A stretch of 30,442 nucleotides of DNA from Polysphondylium violaceum (Eukaryota > Evosea > Eumycetozoa > Dictyosteliales > Dictyosteliaceae), in NCBI GenBank assembly GCA_000277445.1, contig AJWJ01000277.1, positions 1-30,442 on the forward strand, in the 5' to 3' direction. The translations under genes and the position numbers were made by a program. Below, piece by piece: positions 21,458 through 30,442 of this stretch; position 1 is the first letter of the stretch; every line of letters begins with the position of its first letter. The notes below the pieces were generated by a model. It saw nothing but the letters and a program-made list of their open reading frames with translations. It had not been told where the DNA came from and did no database searches.

Positions 21458-21787
21458 TGTGAATAAAAAAAAAAAAAATAAAGAATGAAAATGATTGTTT
21501 AGTTTGTTCTTAATTGATTCATTTTCTCTAAGAGTGTCATTTAATCGACTGGGCATGAGACACCAAACCTTTACAATTGTTGGTATTATTGATTGCCTGT
21601 GTAATAAAAATCTGGGAAAAGTAAAAATTTAAAAAAAAATCAATTTCCCCAGTTTTCGAAAAAAAAAGAAAAAAAAATGACCAAAAAAAAAAAACATCTT
21701 TTTTCGTTAAATTGAACTAAAATTCGATTTTCTTTCTTTTTTAATACATAAATAACTATAAAAAATTAATATCATGATCCGACTTTT

Positions 21788-22110
21788 TCATTTCATTTCA
21801 GTGTCACAATCTATTTTGTATGGAGCCAAGACGTCAAAACGGAATTTTTTGTAAAAATGATGCCGATAGAACCCAACAAACAAACAGATCTTTTCTATTT
21901 CACCAAATTTATTTCTTATGTGAATTAGAAATAGACTGATTGGAGATGTAGAATTTGAAATCAGTTTGTCATATTTTTGGATGCCAATCACCAATATCTA
22001 GCTCTACTCCAACAAAGTACATTTGATGTAATGATTACATAGAAGGCTCAAAACAATGATCAATACAGAGTTCATAGCCCATATTCATGTCGTCAGTAGC
22101 TAGTATTTTC
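21788..22110 (-). pseudogene. Minus-strand coding remnant of unknown gene
   Basis: Reading the minus strand, protein-like text appears in two overlapping frames. One gives DDMNMGYELCIDHCFEPSM and, after a stop, MYFVGVELDIGDWHPKI. The other gives VIGIQKYDKLISNSTSPISL and continues to KKFRFDVLAPYKIDCDTEMK before TGA at 21788. The text switches frame and meets stops, as in a decayed gene. I do not recognise a family. It abuts the FNIP-like pseudogene, which reads in the other direction. Confidence 0.3.
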
Positions 22111-22179
22111 TTTAATAATATTTTTCAAATGATATTGGACTCCAATTGCCTGCCATCAACACTTATAAATTTGTTTCTC

Positions 22180-23040
22180 AATGTCCATCGAATTTGAAAC
22201 TCTATCAATATAATCACGAGTTTTTACCAAATTTTTTACCAAATGGATAACAGATTTAGAGTTGGACTATAAGCAACCACTATTTCCCTCCATCATGCTA
22301 AATCATTAGATATCAACATCAGATTAATGTCAATATCTTACCAAAGGGGCTGGTATGAATAAGTACTCTAAGAGCTTATTCATAATAATTGTAATGTATC
22401 CATTCTTCCAAACGCCCTAGGACATTAATTATGCCAAATCTCATTTAGCCATTTCTAAATAACTTACCAGATCGCTTAAATGATCTAATTTTGGACCTTT
22501 AACCAAGAACTCTTACCAGGTACTGTGATTGGTACTCAAGATATCTTACCATCCAATTTACAAGACTATTGTTACAATCCTTTGTTCAATCATTACCAAT
22601 TAAATTGAATGGGTGGTATTTTTGGATATTGGTGTTCTTTTTCAAAACATTGCTAATGTTCAAAAGTTCGAATCAATTTTCAATCTATTAGAGACAATGT
22701 AGAACTACCGTCTTCCATTACTGATTTAACCATGGAAAGAGTTGGCAGCCAAAGCGTTGAGGGTGTTGTTCTCCAAAAAGGATTCTTCCCAGCTTCAGTT
22801 CAAACTTTATCCCTCAAACTCTATGGAATTCAATTTGGCGCTGATGTTATTCCAAACACTTGTATTACACTTGTAACTGATCAAACATATTTCGAATCAG
22901 GTTAACTTCCTTGATAACTCAATATATTTAGAATTAAACATTCCACCAAACTTTTATCTACACTATTCAAATACCACTGACATCATCACCAAAGCAGCTT
23001 CATATAATGGTACTTTATTAGCTCTAATAAAACCGAAAAT
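22180..23040 (+). pseudogene. 5'-truncated FNIP-like pseudogene, copy of the 23400-25136 gene
   Basis: The DNA aligns by eye with about 24230-25136 of the intact gene, in the same orientation. Shared pieces include ACTCTATCAATATAA near 22201, ATTAATGTCAATATCTTACC near 22324, and ATTACCAATTAAATTGAA near 22592. It is broken by several stops and frame changes and lacks the first 830 bp of the gene. Most of it is clearly diverged, but 22676-22850 is nearly identical to 24766-24940. It arose from a tandem duplication of a host gene. Confidence 0.8.
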
Positions 23041-23220
23041 TTTATAAATTCGGTTAATCAATCATTATTGCGTGCAAAGAAACAAGTGAATAATACAAAC
23101 TGGGAAAATTTGTTTCAATTGTCGAAGGTTAGGGAAATGATTTCCTTAATATCTAAGCAAAGAACAAAGATAATCGAAGGGAACCTTCTTAGCACGGAAA
23201 TGTTTGATCATTTTTCATAA
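23008..23220 (+). other. Orphan open frame after the pseudogene
   Basis: A stop-free frame of 70 codons ends in TAA at 23218-23220. It reads NKTENFINSVNQSLLRAKKQ onwards and closes with STEMFDHFS. It has no early ATG. Codons favour TTG, AAG, GTG and ACG, unlike the neighbouring FNIP genes. It begins where homology to the FNIP gene stops. It may be the tail of another gene joined here by rearrangement, or chance. No family is recognised. Confidence 0.25.
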
Positions 23221-23399
23221 ATATCTTTTAGTTTTTGAACTGTTTGTGAATTTTTTTGACGTCATAAAGCCTTGGGTCGAAAAAAATATCTAAAAAATTT
23301 GGGCAAATTTTTGTTTGACTTTTTTCATATTCCATTTTTCATTATTTAAGGGCTGATTGGGTTTAAAATTTCATTACTTTACACACTACCACAACAAAA
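23221..23399 (+). promoter_or_regulatory. Promoter region of the FNIP-like gene with TGACGTCA and GGGTCGA
   Basis: Contains the palindrome TGACGTCA at 23257-23264, a CRE-type bZIP site, and GGGTCGA at 23274-23280, followed by ATATCTAAAAA. GGGTCGA also occurs upstream of the genes at 4463 and 29661. Binding is inferred, not shown. Confidence 0.4.
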
Positions 23400-25136
23400 A
23401 TGACTGATACCCTTAATTTAGAATCTCTTTCTATTGATAATGAATCAAAAGAAATTAATGTCAGCCTTTCCTATTTGAATGCCAACCACGAGCGTTTGGC
23501 CTTGTTAAAGAATGTAACCATCACATACATTGCACAATCAAAGGGTGATTATCAAGATTTTGTCAATAGCCCACACCACCATTTAGTCAATAGCCTTATC
23601 ATCAACTCTGAACATATCGATTTCGATCAAGTCAAGTTCCCAGCCACAGTTACCAAACTATTTTTACAACAGATTGTTAAACTTAATTTCAACAGCTTGG
23701 GATCCAGCATCACTACATTACTCTTGAATATAGATGATACTACCTTTTCCTACTCTAATAGTATCCCAGAGAGCGTAACAGAGCTTTTAGTCTCTGTACC
23801 AGAATATAAAGATGTACCAGCCGTCAGTACTTTACTTTCCACTGGTCTTCCATCACAATTGACTATTCTCAAATTAGAAAACATTGCCTTGAAATCAGAT
23901 GTCCCAGTCCCAGTCACTGTCAAAGATATTGTTTTAACCGATTGCTCCAACCCTGAAAAATTAGTTGTAAAGACTGTAGAACCAATGCCAAGCACTGTTG
24001 CCAAAATTAAAACTCTTGAACAACTCACATGGGCCAAAGAACAAAGATGGTTAACCAAACTCAATATTCAAGCCACATTGGAATTAACTCCAGGATTGAT
24101 AGGCTCCCATGTTACAATGGTTGGAATGTTCAACTATAAAGGTGCCGTTGCCAAAGGTATTTTCCCAGAAGGTTTAGTAGATTTATCTCTAGGTACTCAA
24201 TCTTTAATTGAAGCAGACTCCTTACCAAAATCCTTGAAAATCTTTAAACTCTATCAATATAACCATGTCTTTGTTGCTGGCAATTTACCAAGTGGCATTG
24301 AGGATTTGGACCTTGGTAATTACAATTTACCACTTCCAGTTGGTGTCTTACCAGAGTCTCTTAAGAAATTAGCACTCTTTAGATATGAACATCAAATTAA
24401 TGTCGATGTCTTACCAAAGGGATTGGAATACTTATTCATGTGTAACTCCAATGTAGCCATTCTTCCAAACACCTTACCATCTTCATTAAAGACATTAATT
24501 TTGCCATCATATAACAAACCATTAGAAAAGAGTACTTTACCAGCAAGCCTAACTGATCTCCAACTTTTCGCCTTTAACCAAGAGCTCGTACCAGGCACCG
24601 TAGTTGGTACTGAAGATATCTTACCAGCCAATTTAGAAAGACTTGTATTACAATCCTTTGATAAACCATTACCAATTAAATTGAATAAGTTGGTATTCTT
24701 GGATATTGGTGCTCTTACACAAGACATTGCTAGCGTTTTATCAAATGTCTCAAAAGTTCAAATCAATTTTCAATCTATTAGAGACAATGTAGAACTACCA
24801 TCATCCATTACTGATTTAACCATGGAAAGAGTTGGCAGCCAAAGCGTTGAAGGTGTTGTTCTCCAAAAAGGATTCTTCCCAGCTTCAGTTAAAACTTTAT
24901 CCCTCAAACTCTATGGAATTCAATTTGGCGCTGATCTCATTCCAAATACCTGTGTCTCTCTTGAAACCGATCAAATCAACTTTACCACCGGATCTCTTCC
25001 ACAATCACTCAATGTATTTAGAATTAAACATCGTGGTATTAGTGGCCCAAACGATTTTGTCAAGCAATATTCAAATACTACTGGCATCATCCCCACTAAA
25101 ACAGTTTCATATAATGGTACTTTATTTACTTTTTAA
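23400..25136 (+). CDS. FNIP-type leucine-rich solenoid protein
   Basis: A single exon of 578 residues. From about residue 250 the sequence is a chain of units of about 22 residues of the form LP-x-S/G-L-x-x-L-x-L-x-x-Y/F-N, for example LPSGIEDLDLGNYNLPLPVG, LPESLKKLALFRYEHQINVD, LPSSLKTLILPSYNKPLEKS and LPASLTDLQLFAFNQELVPG. This is the FNIP repeat pattern, a leucine-rich-repeat relative much expanded in dictyostelids. The N-terminal 240 residues hold more diverged units (FPATVTKLFLQQIV, IPESVTELLVSVP). No F-box, kinase, signal peptide or membrane segment is seen, unlike some family members. Function is unknown, and such solenoids usually bind proteins. A truncated pseudogene copy lies just upstream (22180-23040). 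Confidence 0.78.
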   Translation: MTDTLNLESLSIDNESKEINVSLSYLNANHERLALLKNVTITYIAQSKGDYQDFVNSPHHHLVNSLIINSEHIDFDQVKFPATVTKLFLQQIVKLNFNSLGSSITTLLLNIDDTTFSYSNSIPESVTELLVSVPEYKDVPAVSTLLSTGLPSQLTILKLENIALKSDVPVPVTVKDIVLTDCSNPEKLVVKTVEPMPSTVAKIKTLEQLTWAKEQRWLTKLNIQATLELTPGLIGSHVTMVGMFNYKGAVAKGIFPEGLVDLSLGTQSLIEADSLPKSLKIFKLYQYNHVFVAGNLPSGIEDLDLGNYNLPLPVGVLPESLKKLALFRYEHQINVDVLPKGLEYLFMCNSNVAILPNTLPSSLKTLILPSYNKPLEKSTLPASLTDLQLFAFNQELVPGTVVGTEDILPANLERLVLQSFDKPLPIKLNKLVFLDIGALTQDIASVLSNVSKVQINFQSIRDNVELPSSITDLTMERVGSQSVEGVVLQKGFFPASVKTLSLKLYGIQFGADLIPNTCVSLETDQINFTTGSLPQSLNVFRIKHRGISGPNDFVKQYSNTTGIIPTKTVSYNGTLFTF

Positions 25137-25187
25137 ATAAACTTGATATAATATAAATATAAAATACACAATAATACAATGTTTTTA

Positions 25188-26378
25188 TTAGATTACAAGA
25201 TTCTTGATATCATTTTGTAGGGCTTTAATATAGTTTACTTGAGAGGACAAGAAATTCAATATGATATTCTCTTCTTCTTTTACACTGACTTCTTTTGGTT
25301 TCTTTTGTTGAAGGAAATCAATGTTTTTGTATTGTTTGGCCAAAAGGTCATCCATGAGCTCCTTTCTCTTGGCCAACATAATGGAAAAGTTGGTTTTATA
25401 CTCTAAATAGTTTTCATTCTTTGCCTTGATCTCTCTTTTAAATACAAAAGAGATTAAACAAAAGGCAGAGAAATACTTGTCGTTTTTAATCTTGAAATCC
25501 TTTGGCAAGAGTTTTTTGCTAATGTCGTTGGTGATCGAGGATTGGTCCACCGCAGAGAGGAGTTTGAATAGGTATTCTACAGCTTTGTTTTTCACTTTTA
25601 ACTCAACGTCGTCCCTGGACACCATGTTGAGTAGTATAACGGCGAGAACCACAGAATGTTTGCCACCGAGATCCATATACTTTGTAATGGTGGCTGTGGG
25701 GAGGATTTGTGTAAAATCAGACTCTGTTTTAATGAGATAGGAGCCCAATTGCAAGGTGGCAGCTTGATGGTACCATGGACTGATAACATATTGTTTTTGA
25801 ACATGATTTACAGTGTCTACAATTGACGAGACCAAAGAGAATGGGTTCTGGCCCACAGCATTGGACCCGATATTCAACACACTGTTTACTATATCGGTCC
25901 ATACCTTCTTGTTTGTGTTTAATAGTTTGGCAGCTTGACTCGCACACGAATAATCAAAACGTGCTTCGATAAACTCTGGTGTTCGAGGAATAGTGTATCT
26001 GATATCACCAGTGAACTGAATGATCGAGTCTATCGTTGGTTGGAGTAATCTGACTTGATATTTAATGCATTGCACCAACAGGATTTCGATAAACATTCTA
26101 TAGGGTTTAGCGATTGCGGAATGAAATGAGAAATCGTGTTGATGTCTTTGATTAGATACAATCTCATTGAGATCGACAACAAAAGGTGTTACAAATTCAC
26201 CCAAAACACTATCAGTTCCCTCTTTAGACACAATTTCAATAGCCAATCCTTCAAGGACTCTACATTGATGGTCTAAATCTAATCTTTCAAATTTACTTTT
26301 ACACACACTGCTTTTTATAGTCTCTATAACATTTCCAATTGATTGAAATGTTTTACTTTGATTATTATTATGAATCAT
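25188..26378 (-). CDS. Unrecognised 396-residue alpha-helical protein
   Basis: A single exon starting MIHNNNQSKTFQSIGNVIET and ending with IKALQNDIKNLVI. The composition and heptad-like spacing suggest helices throughout, perhaps an armadillo/HEAT-like fold (IEILLVQCIKYQVRLLQPTI; KHSVVLAVILLNMVSRDDVE; NKAVEYLFKLLSAVDQSSI). The last 90 residues are Lys/Glu-rich and probably coiled coil. No signal peptide, membrane segment or catalytic motif is seen. It converges with the FNIP-like gene, with 51 bp between their stops. The codon pattern and uninterrupted length make it clearly a real gene. I cannot assign a family. Confidence 0.7.
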   Translation of the reverse strand: MIHNNNQSKTFQSIGNVIETIKSSVCKSKFERLDLDHQCRVLEGLAIEIVSKEGTDSVLGEFVTPFVVDLNEIVSNQRHQHDFSFHSAIAKPYRMFIEILLVQCIKYQVRLLQPTIDSIIQFTGDIRYTIPRTPEFIEARFDYSCASQAAKLLNTNKKVWTDIVNSVLNIGSNAVGQNPFSLVSSIVDTVNHVQKQYVISPWYHQAATLQLGSYLIKTESDFTQILPTATITKYMDLGGKHSVVLAVILLNMVSRDDVELKVKNKAVEYLFKLLSAVDQSSITNDISKKLLPKDFKIKNDKYFSAFCLISFVFKREIKAKNENYLEYKTNFSIMLAKRKELMDDLLAKQYKNIDFLQQKKPKEVSVKEEENIILNFLSSQVNYIKALQNDIKNLVI

Positions 26379-26564
26379 ATTTAATATAGATAGAAGCTAA
26401 TTTTGTGATTTGGTTTTTGTTTGATTTTTTTTTAAAAAAAAAAAATTTCCTTTTTTATTTTTTTGAGGAAAAATGATGAAATGCAGATAAGTTAATTTTA
26501 ACCTCTTTATTTAAACAATTAATAAATTTAATTAAATGAAGTTGATTCCTGAGAATTTACTCTA

Positions 26565-28647
26565 TTAATTGATTTTAGTTTTAGTAGTTTTTTGAGAAGA
26601 AAAAGGTGAGCATGAAATGGATTCACCTTGGCCTGAGCAAGAGTAATCCAACATGACAGTGGGATTGGATGGTAAGCCATTGAAACCTAATGGTGTGTAG
26701 AGAATTTGGTATCTTGAGGGAACACCTTTAGAAGCTGGAATGTTGTGGACAAAGGTTTGTAAAGAGCTGGATTTGAGTGGATTAAAAAAGTCTTGAGAAA
26801 TATCACCCATTGGTTTAAACCAAGATCTTAATCCTTTCTGTAAGAGATAATGATCTACACTGTTGTCATTGTAGATAGCACGAATTGTCCAATCGCAACC
26901 TGATGCATGGCATACCCAGGGGAATTTGGATGTATTGGGAATTATTTCTTTTAACTTGGTAGCATTAGTAGGATCATAGTATTCAATCATGCCTCCTTTA
27001 TAGTAGAGTGGAGGATAAACTAAAATTTAAATTATGATTAATATATTTATATAGATGATATCAATACCACATATACATACGTTGAGTAGCACCTGTAGTA
27101 TTTGCTAGACTGACAGTAGCAATCATAGTATAAACCATAATATCACGTTTAATTGGTAAATTATTATTGAAGCCATATAAGCCTTTTTGTTGAGTTATGT
27201 ATTTAACTTCAACGTATTTTTTATCAATAGTATCCCATCTAGAATAGCCGGAGGGCATGGAAGAGTTTTTAAATATTTTACCGCCATCATAGACATGTTG
27301 ACCATTATCAATTTTGGTAATACCTTCAAAGTATCTTTGAACTTTACCACATTCAAAATCAGCATACATTGTAAAGAAATACCCTTTTGATTGATCTCCG
27401 GAACCACCTTGCATAGCGGATTGTTTAAAACATTTTCCATTTGCATCCAAAACTCTAGATTTTGCACAATTTTTGTAAACAGATGATTCAGTTGGAAGTA
27501 AAACTGAAAGAAATTCGTTATGTGTTTTATCATATCCCAATGTACTACCCTTTAATGATCCTTTTTCATATGGATAATGATCTGGATAATTTTCACCTGC
27601 ATGAGGAAGACTATATAGTATATGTTTTTTTTATATTAATATTTACAAAAGGTATTTGATTCAAATATATAAATACGTACCTCATACTATGACCAGTTTC
27701 ATGGAAATAAATACCTTTATATTCAGGATCACCAGTACCGACATTACCACCACCTAAGCCACCATAAGCAGGTTCTTGTTTTCCTTTAGAGTTTAACCAA
27801 ATAATGGGAGCATAGATTTGATTATTGGTACCTGATTCACCATTTACTGAACGAATTTCTCTTAATAACATTAAAATAATACCCATAATTTCATATCCGT
27901 CTCTTTGATCATTCTTGTTTCTTGCAATTACAGCTGGACCAGTGTTGTTTGGACTTAAGACAAGGGTTGACCACATGATCTTTTTAGCGGCATGATTTGA
28001 AAACTTTAAAGTTGAAATTGGCCATTTATTATAGAGCTCATCACGTACATCATCAGAGATGGTAGATACTTTGGAGAATGGAATGGTTGATTCATTGGCA
28101 CCAAAAAGATAAAAAGGAAGGTTATACATGTCAAGTTCAGAGTCACATCCAACCAATAATGTCTTTTTATCACTTGGTTCAAAGGTATCTGCAGTGAAAA
28201 ATACTTGAGCATTAATTACTAACCAATTGGCAGGTAATAATACACTATAAGCAGTTAAAGAGTATTTAGTACCATTTGATTCAGTTTTTGGGAGTTGAGA
28301 TGGATCTAAAAGAGCAAGGGAACCCAATGATTTGTTTGATGCATCCATTCCATGTACTTTTGCATTTGTTAAATTGACTAAACCAAATTCAATAATTAAT
28401 AATGTTTCACGATTACCAACCAAATGTAAAGTTTGATTCTCAACTGTCCATGATAAACCAGTTTCAGCAGGAATAATGTTTGTTTGAGCTGCCTCTAACT
28501 TTTTTATTTCTAGTTTTTTACCTATTAAATTATAGATATATTAATATCATCCTTATTATTCTTTCAAATATTATAAAATTATTAATTACCTAGAGTAAAA
28601 GATAAAGATACTAATATTACTAAGAGTATGTATTTATACATTTTCAT
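26565..28647 (-). CDS. Secreted dictomallein-type M66 zinc metallopeptidase
   Basis: Four exons on the minus strand: 28647-28590, 28521-27681, 27610-27081 and 27019-26565; phases 1, 2 and 1; 627 residues. Exon 1 encodes a signal peptide (MKMYKYILLVILVSLSFTLG). The zinc site is formed across the second intron: IYFHETGHSMSLPHAGE, the HExxHxxxxxH type, where His, His and His bind zinc and Glu is catalytic. It is preceded by the GGLGGGNVGTGDPEYKG loop and followed by SLKGSTLGYDKTHNEFLSVL, MQGGSGDQSKGYFFTMYADF and VQRYFEG. These blocks match the M66 family (StcE/TagA, dictomallein), shared by dictyostelids and some proteobacteria. The product is probably a secreted or endosomal glycoprotein-cleaving protease. 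Many N-x-S/T sites are present. Most of the catalytic His cluster would be lost if intron 2 were retained. Confidence 0.85.
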
Positions 28648-29660
28648 TGTAATGTTTAATTTAATAATGTTTTGGTATAATGATTTGTCATCTTTTTATA
28701 GTTTTAGGTTTTCGTATCTGCAATTCATTAAACGACCCAAATCCAAGTTCATTCTTGTATTTTACAATAAAAAAAACACCAATAATAAGGTGGTTGAGAA
28801 ATAGCCAAACCTTCTTGAATTTGAAATAAAAGGTAGTTTGATTGACACTATAGTGTTGAGTTGGTTAGTATTGTATGTCTCTCATAAATGACATCTTCAC
28901 CACACACATGTACACACACTATTTAAAAACATTATCTTTACACCACACATCCAATTCTATTTTCTTTGTAAAACTACATCACCACGATTCAAATTCTTTT
29001 GTGGTTAAAATTTTTACTGAGAATTCGATTATTCATAAATTCATAGGTGTTTGTAGTTCTAACCATTCCAATTAATTGAACGACAACAACCTATTGGGTT
29101 CAGTTAAAAGAATAAAGTATCTTTCTTTGTATTTGGAGTTGGGTGTGTCTACATATGTAAATGTAAATATTCTTTTTATTATTACATTACTATATTGTTG
29201 TGTGTATGTCTGTCCAAATCTTAAAAAGTATGAAAATCTTATTTTAGCAAAGGGTTATATTTTTATAGGATTTGTTTGAAAATTTTTGAGACGTGGCCAC
29301 TACTTTGGTTGATTGGGTCGAAAATAAATGCATTTATTTTGCAAAAAAAATGTAAAAAAAAATTTATTTTTAAAAAAATCAATCATTTCTTGTGAATCGA
29401 GGAGCAATAATCATTTTTTTCATTTATTTTTTTTATTAATAGATTGATTATATTAGATTTTTTAAAAATAATGATGTTGACGGTAGAATTACATTTTAAT
29501 TCTTCTTTTGAAAGAGAAGTTAGATATTTTTGATCAATCCTTGTTTCGAAAAAAGTATTTTTGTCTCGATTTCTTTTTTTTTCTTTTTTTTTGTGTATTT
29601 GTTTGTTTTGTGTTTTGATTTCGTGTAGGTTGATTGATTCATAGATTAATCACTGCTAGT
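28648..29660. promoter_or_regulatory. Divergent spacer between M66 peptidase and second ERF4-like gene
   Basis: About 1 kb with no convincing gene; the few short open frames are AT-rich and lack coding character. Contents: a perfect 12-bp palindrome ACACTATAGTGT (28845-28856), CA-rich words CACCACACACATG and TACACCACACATCC at 28900-28950 (GGTGTG on the minus strand, G-box-like for the peptidase), GGGTCGA at 29315-29321, and T runs at 29570-29590 ahead of the ERF4-like gene. Confidence 0.45.
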
Positions 29661-30275
29661 ATGACTAGATCTCACTCGTTGTCCTCGTTTCATAGTTGTT
29701 TTAAATTGGAAAAAATTAAAAAATTTGGAGGGAGATTTTGGGCATTCAATGACAGATTTCCCATAGAGCTGAATGGTGTGCTGTGTGAGGAGGAATTCAA
29801 GGAAATTGTCAACAACTTAAATAGGTCGTTGTCCCTCTGGGTGTATATCGTTATCACTGCTGTGTATTGCCTCGTCAATCAGTTGATGATCATTTGGGGA
29901 TTCTTGGCTCATACAGATCTACCCATCATTCTATCAATATTGGCCATCATTGTATATTTTCTGTTAATGATTTCAATATACTGGTGGAAATCGTGGTCCT
30001 TTGTTAGAAAAATCAAAAACTATAATGAAATGTATGCTCATCTCAATGTTAATTTTTTCTATAAATATAAAAATGAATGTTCCACTCGGATTTCTGTAAA
30101 TGTAAAGATTACTTTTCCTATAGAATTAAATCATTTATCCTCGGAAACATCATCAGAGCCTTTACCTACAGATAAAAATATGGAAAAAGATAATTTAATA
30201 TATTTTTCTTATGATCCAACTTTAAATGCTATAGTTGTGACGTATGATAAAGACGTTGAATTAGATATAGATTAG
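29661..30275 (+). CDS. Second GOLGA7/ERF4-like protein with two membrane segments
   Basis: A 204-residue protein. RFPIELNGVLCEEEFKEIVN (from about residue 30) is the clearest ERF4/GOLGA7 signature in the window (GOLGA7 has [20 protein letters not shown]). Two hydrophobic segments follow (about 58-80 and 87-108), then IKNYNEMYAHLNVNFFYKYK, which aligns with the family's YIQEQNEKIYA block, and a strand-like ISVNVKITFPIEL. The end is acidic. By family it would be a partner of a DHHC palmitoyltransferase. The order is the same as in the protein at 311-997, but sequence identity is low. I chose ATG 29661; the nine codons before it start from a TTG and are probably leader. Confidence 0.6.
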   Translation: MTRSHSLSSFHSCFKLEKIKKFGGRFWAFNDRFPIELNGVLCEEEFKEIVNNLNRSLSLWVYIVITAVYCLVNQLMIIWGFLAHTDLPIILSILAIIVYFLLMISIYWWKSWSFVRKIKNYNEMYAHLNVNFFYKYKNECSTRISVNVKITFPIELNHLSSETSSEPLPTDKNMEKDNLIYFSYDPTLNAIVVTYDKDVELDID

Positions 30276-30354
30276 CTATAACAAACTGTAAATAAAACTT
30301 TTATATATAATACTTTTTTTCAAAAAAGATAATTTATTAATGTTTTAAAATTAT

Positions 30355-30442
30355 TTAATAGCAACCAGAGTGACAACCACCACCTAATAAATCAGTGACT
30401 AAATTGCTGGCAACAACACCCACACCGAAAACAGTGGCACCT
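30355..30442 (-). CDS. Partial C-terminus of a small Gly-rich protein
   Basis: The minus strand reads in from the right edge: 28 residues (GATVFGVGVVASNLVTDLLG followed by GGCHSGCY) and then TAA at 30357-30355. The codons (GGT, GTC, ACC) look like an expressed gene. A glycine- and valine-rich hydrophobic stretch with a Cys/His tail could be a membrane or surface anchor. The rest lies outside the window, so no family can be given. Confidence 0.55.
   Translation of the reverse strand, partial: GATVFGVGVVASNLVTDLLGGGCHSGCY

Noticed and set aside
21458-21556. 33-codon N-terminal extension of the RING protein
   Set aside because: It encodes a poly-Phe run from a T-rich leader. ATG 21457 has a better context.
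28875-29279. Two plus-strand frames of 66-67 codons
   Set aside because: AT-rich, rich in Ile/Leu/Tyr, no sequence pattern, poor start contexts.

Overview
The window is nuclear DNA of a dictyostelid social amoeba. The evidence is AT-rich intergenic DNA with long A and T runs, short introns of about 60-260 nt with GTATGT/GTAAGT donors and T-rich AG acceptors, CAA and AAT/AGT triplet tracts, and families typical of this group: a FNIP-type repeat protein, a dictomallein-type M66 peptidase, a secreted P-loop GTPase, an HssA/B-like small gene and LIM-only proteins. Codon use is less AT-extreme than I would expect for D. discoideum, so another dictyostelid (Cavenderia- or Heterostelium-like) is my guess; this is inference. 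I see no bacterial features, tRNA, rRNA, CRISPR or intact mobile element.

Layout, left to right. At 311-997 (+) lies a two-membrane-segment protein that resembles the GOLGA7/ERF4 family. At 1387-2478 and 3047-3932 (first exon from 2807) (+) are two tandem xi-class glutathione transferases with identical intron phases. At 4463-5491 (+) is a P-loop GTPase with a signal peptide. At 6258-6508 (+) is a two-exon HssA/B-like gene of 62 codons. Two genes follow on the minus strand: a seven-exon URB1/NPA1-like ribosome biogenesis protein (6587-13167) and a three-exon TPR protein (13372-15787). A 1.6 kb divergent spacer separates them from a five-exon LIM-only protein (17362-18425, +). Next come the FIBP orthologue (18939-20404, +) and, convergent with it, a RING/TRAF-type zinc-finger protein (20462-21457, -).

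The stretch 21.8-23.2 kb looks like a graveyard. It holds a minus-strand coding remnant, a 5'-truncated pseudogene copy of the adjacent FNIP-like gene, and an orphan reading frame. The intact FNIP-like gene (23400-25136, +) follows, then an unrecognised 396-residue helical protein (25188-26378, -), the four-exon M66 metallopeptidase (26565-28647, -), a second ERF4-like protein (29661-30275, +), and the last codons of a minus-strand gene running off the right edge.

There is no operon logic. These are ordinary eukaryotic genes plus local duplications (GST pair, FNIP gene and pseudogene, ERF4-like pair). The items most worth a second look are the secreted GTPase, a near-identical patch shared by the FNIP gene and its pseudogene, a two-hairpin structure at 18.65-18.76 kb, the two distant ERF4-like paralogues, and a RING finger that lacks its histidine ligand. 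Intron positions were read by eye from splice consensus plus frame continuity. Every multi-exon model below closes in frame.
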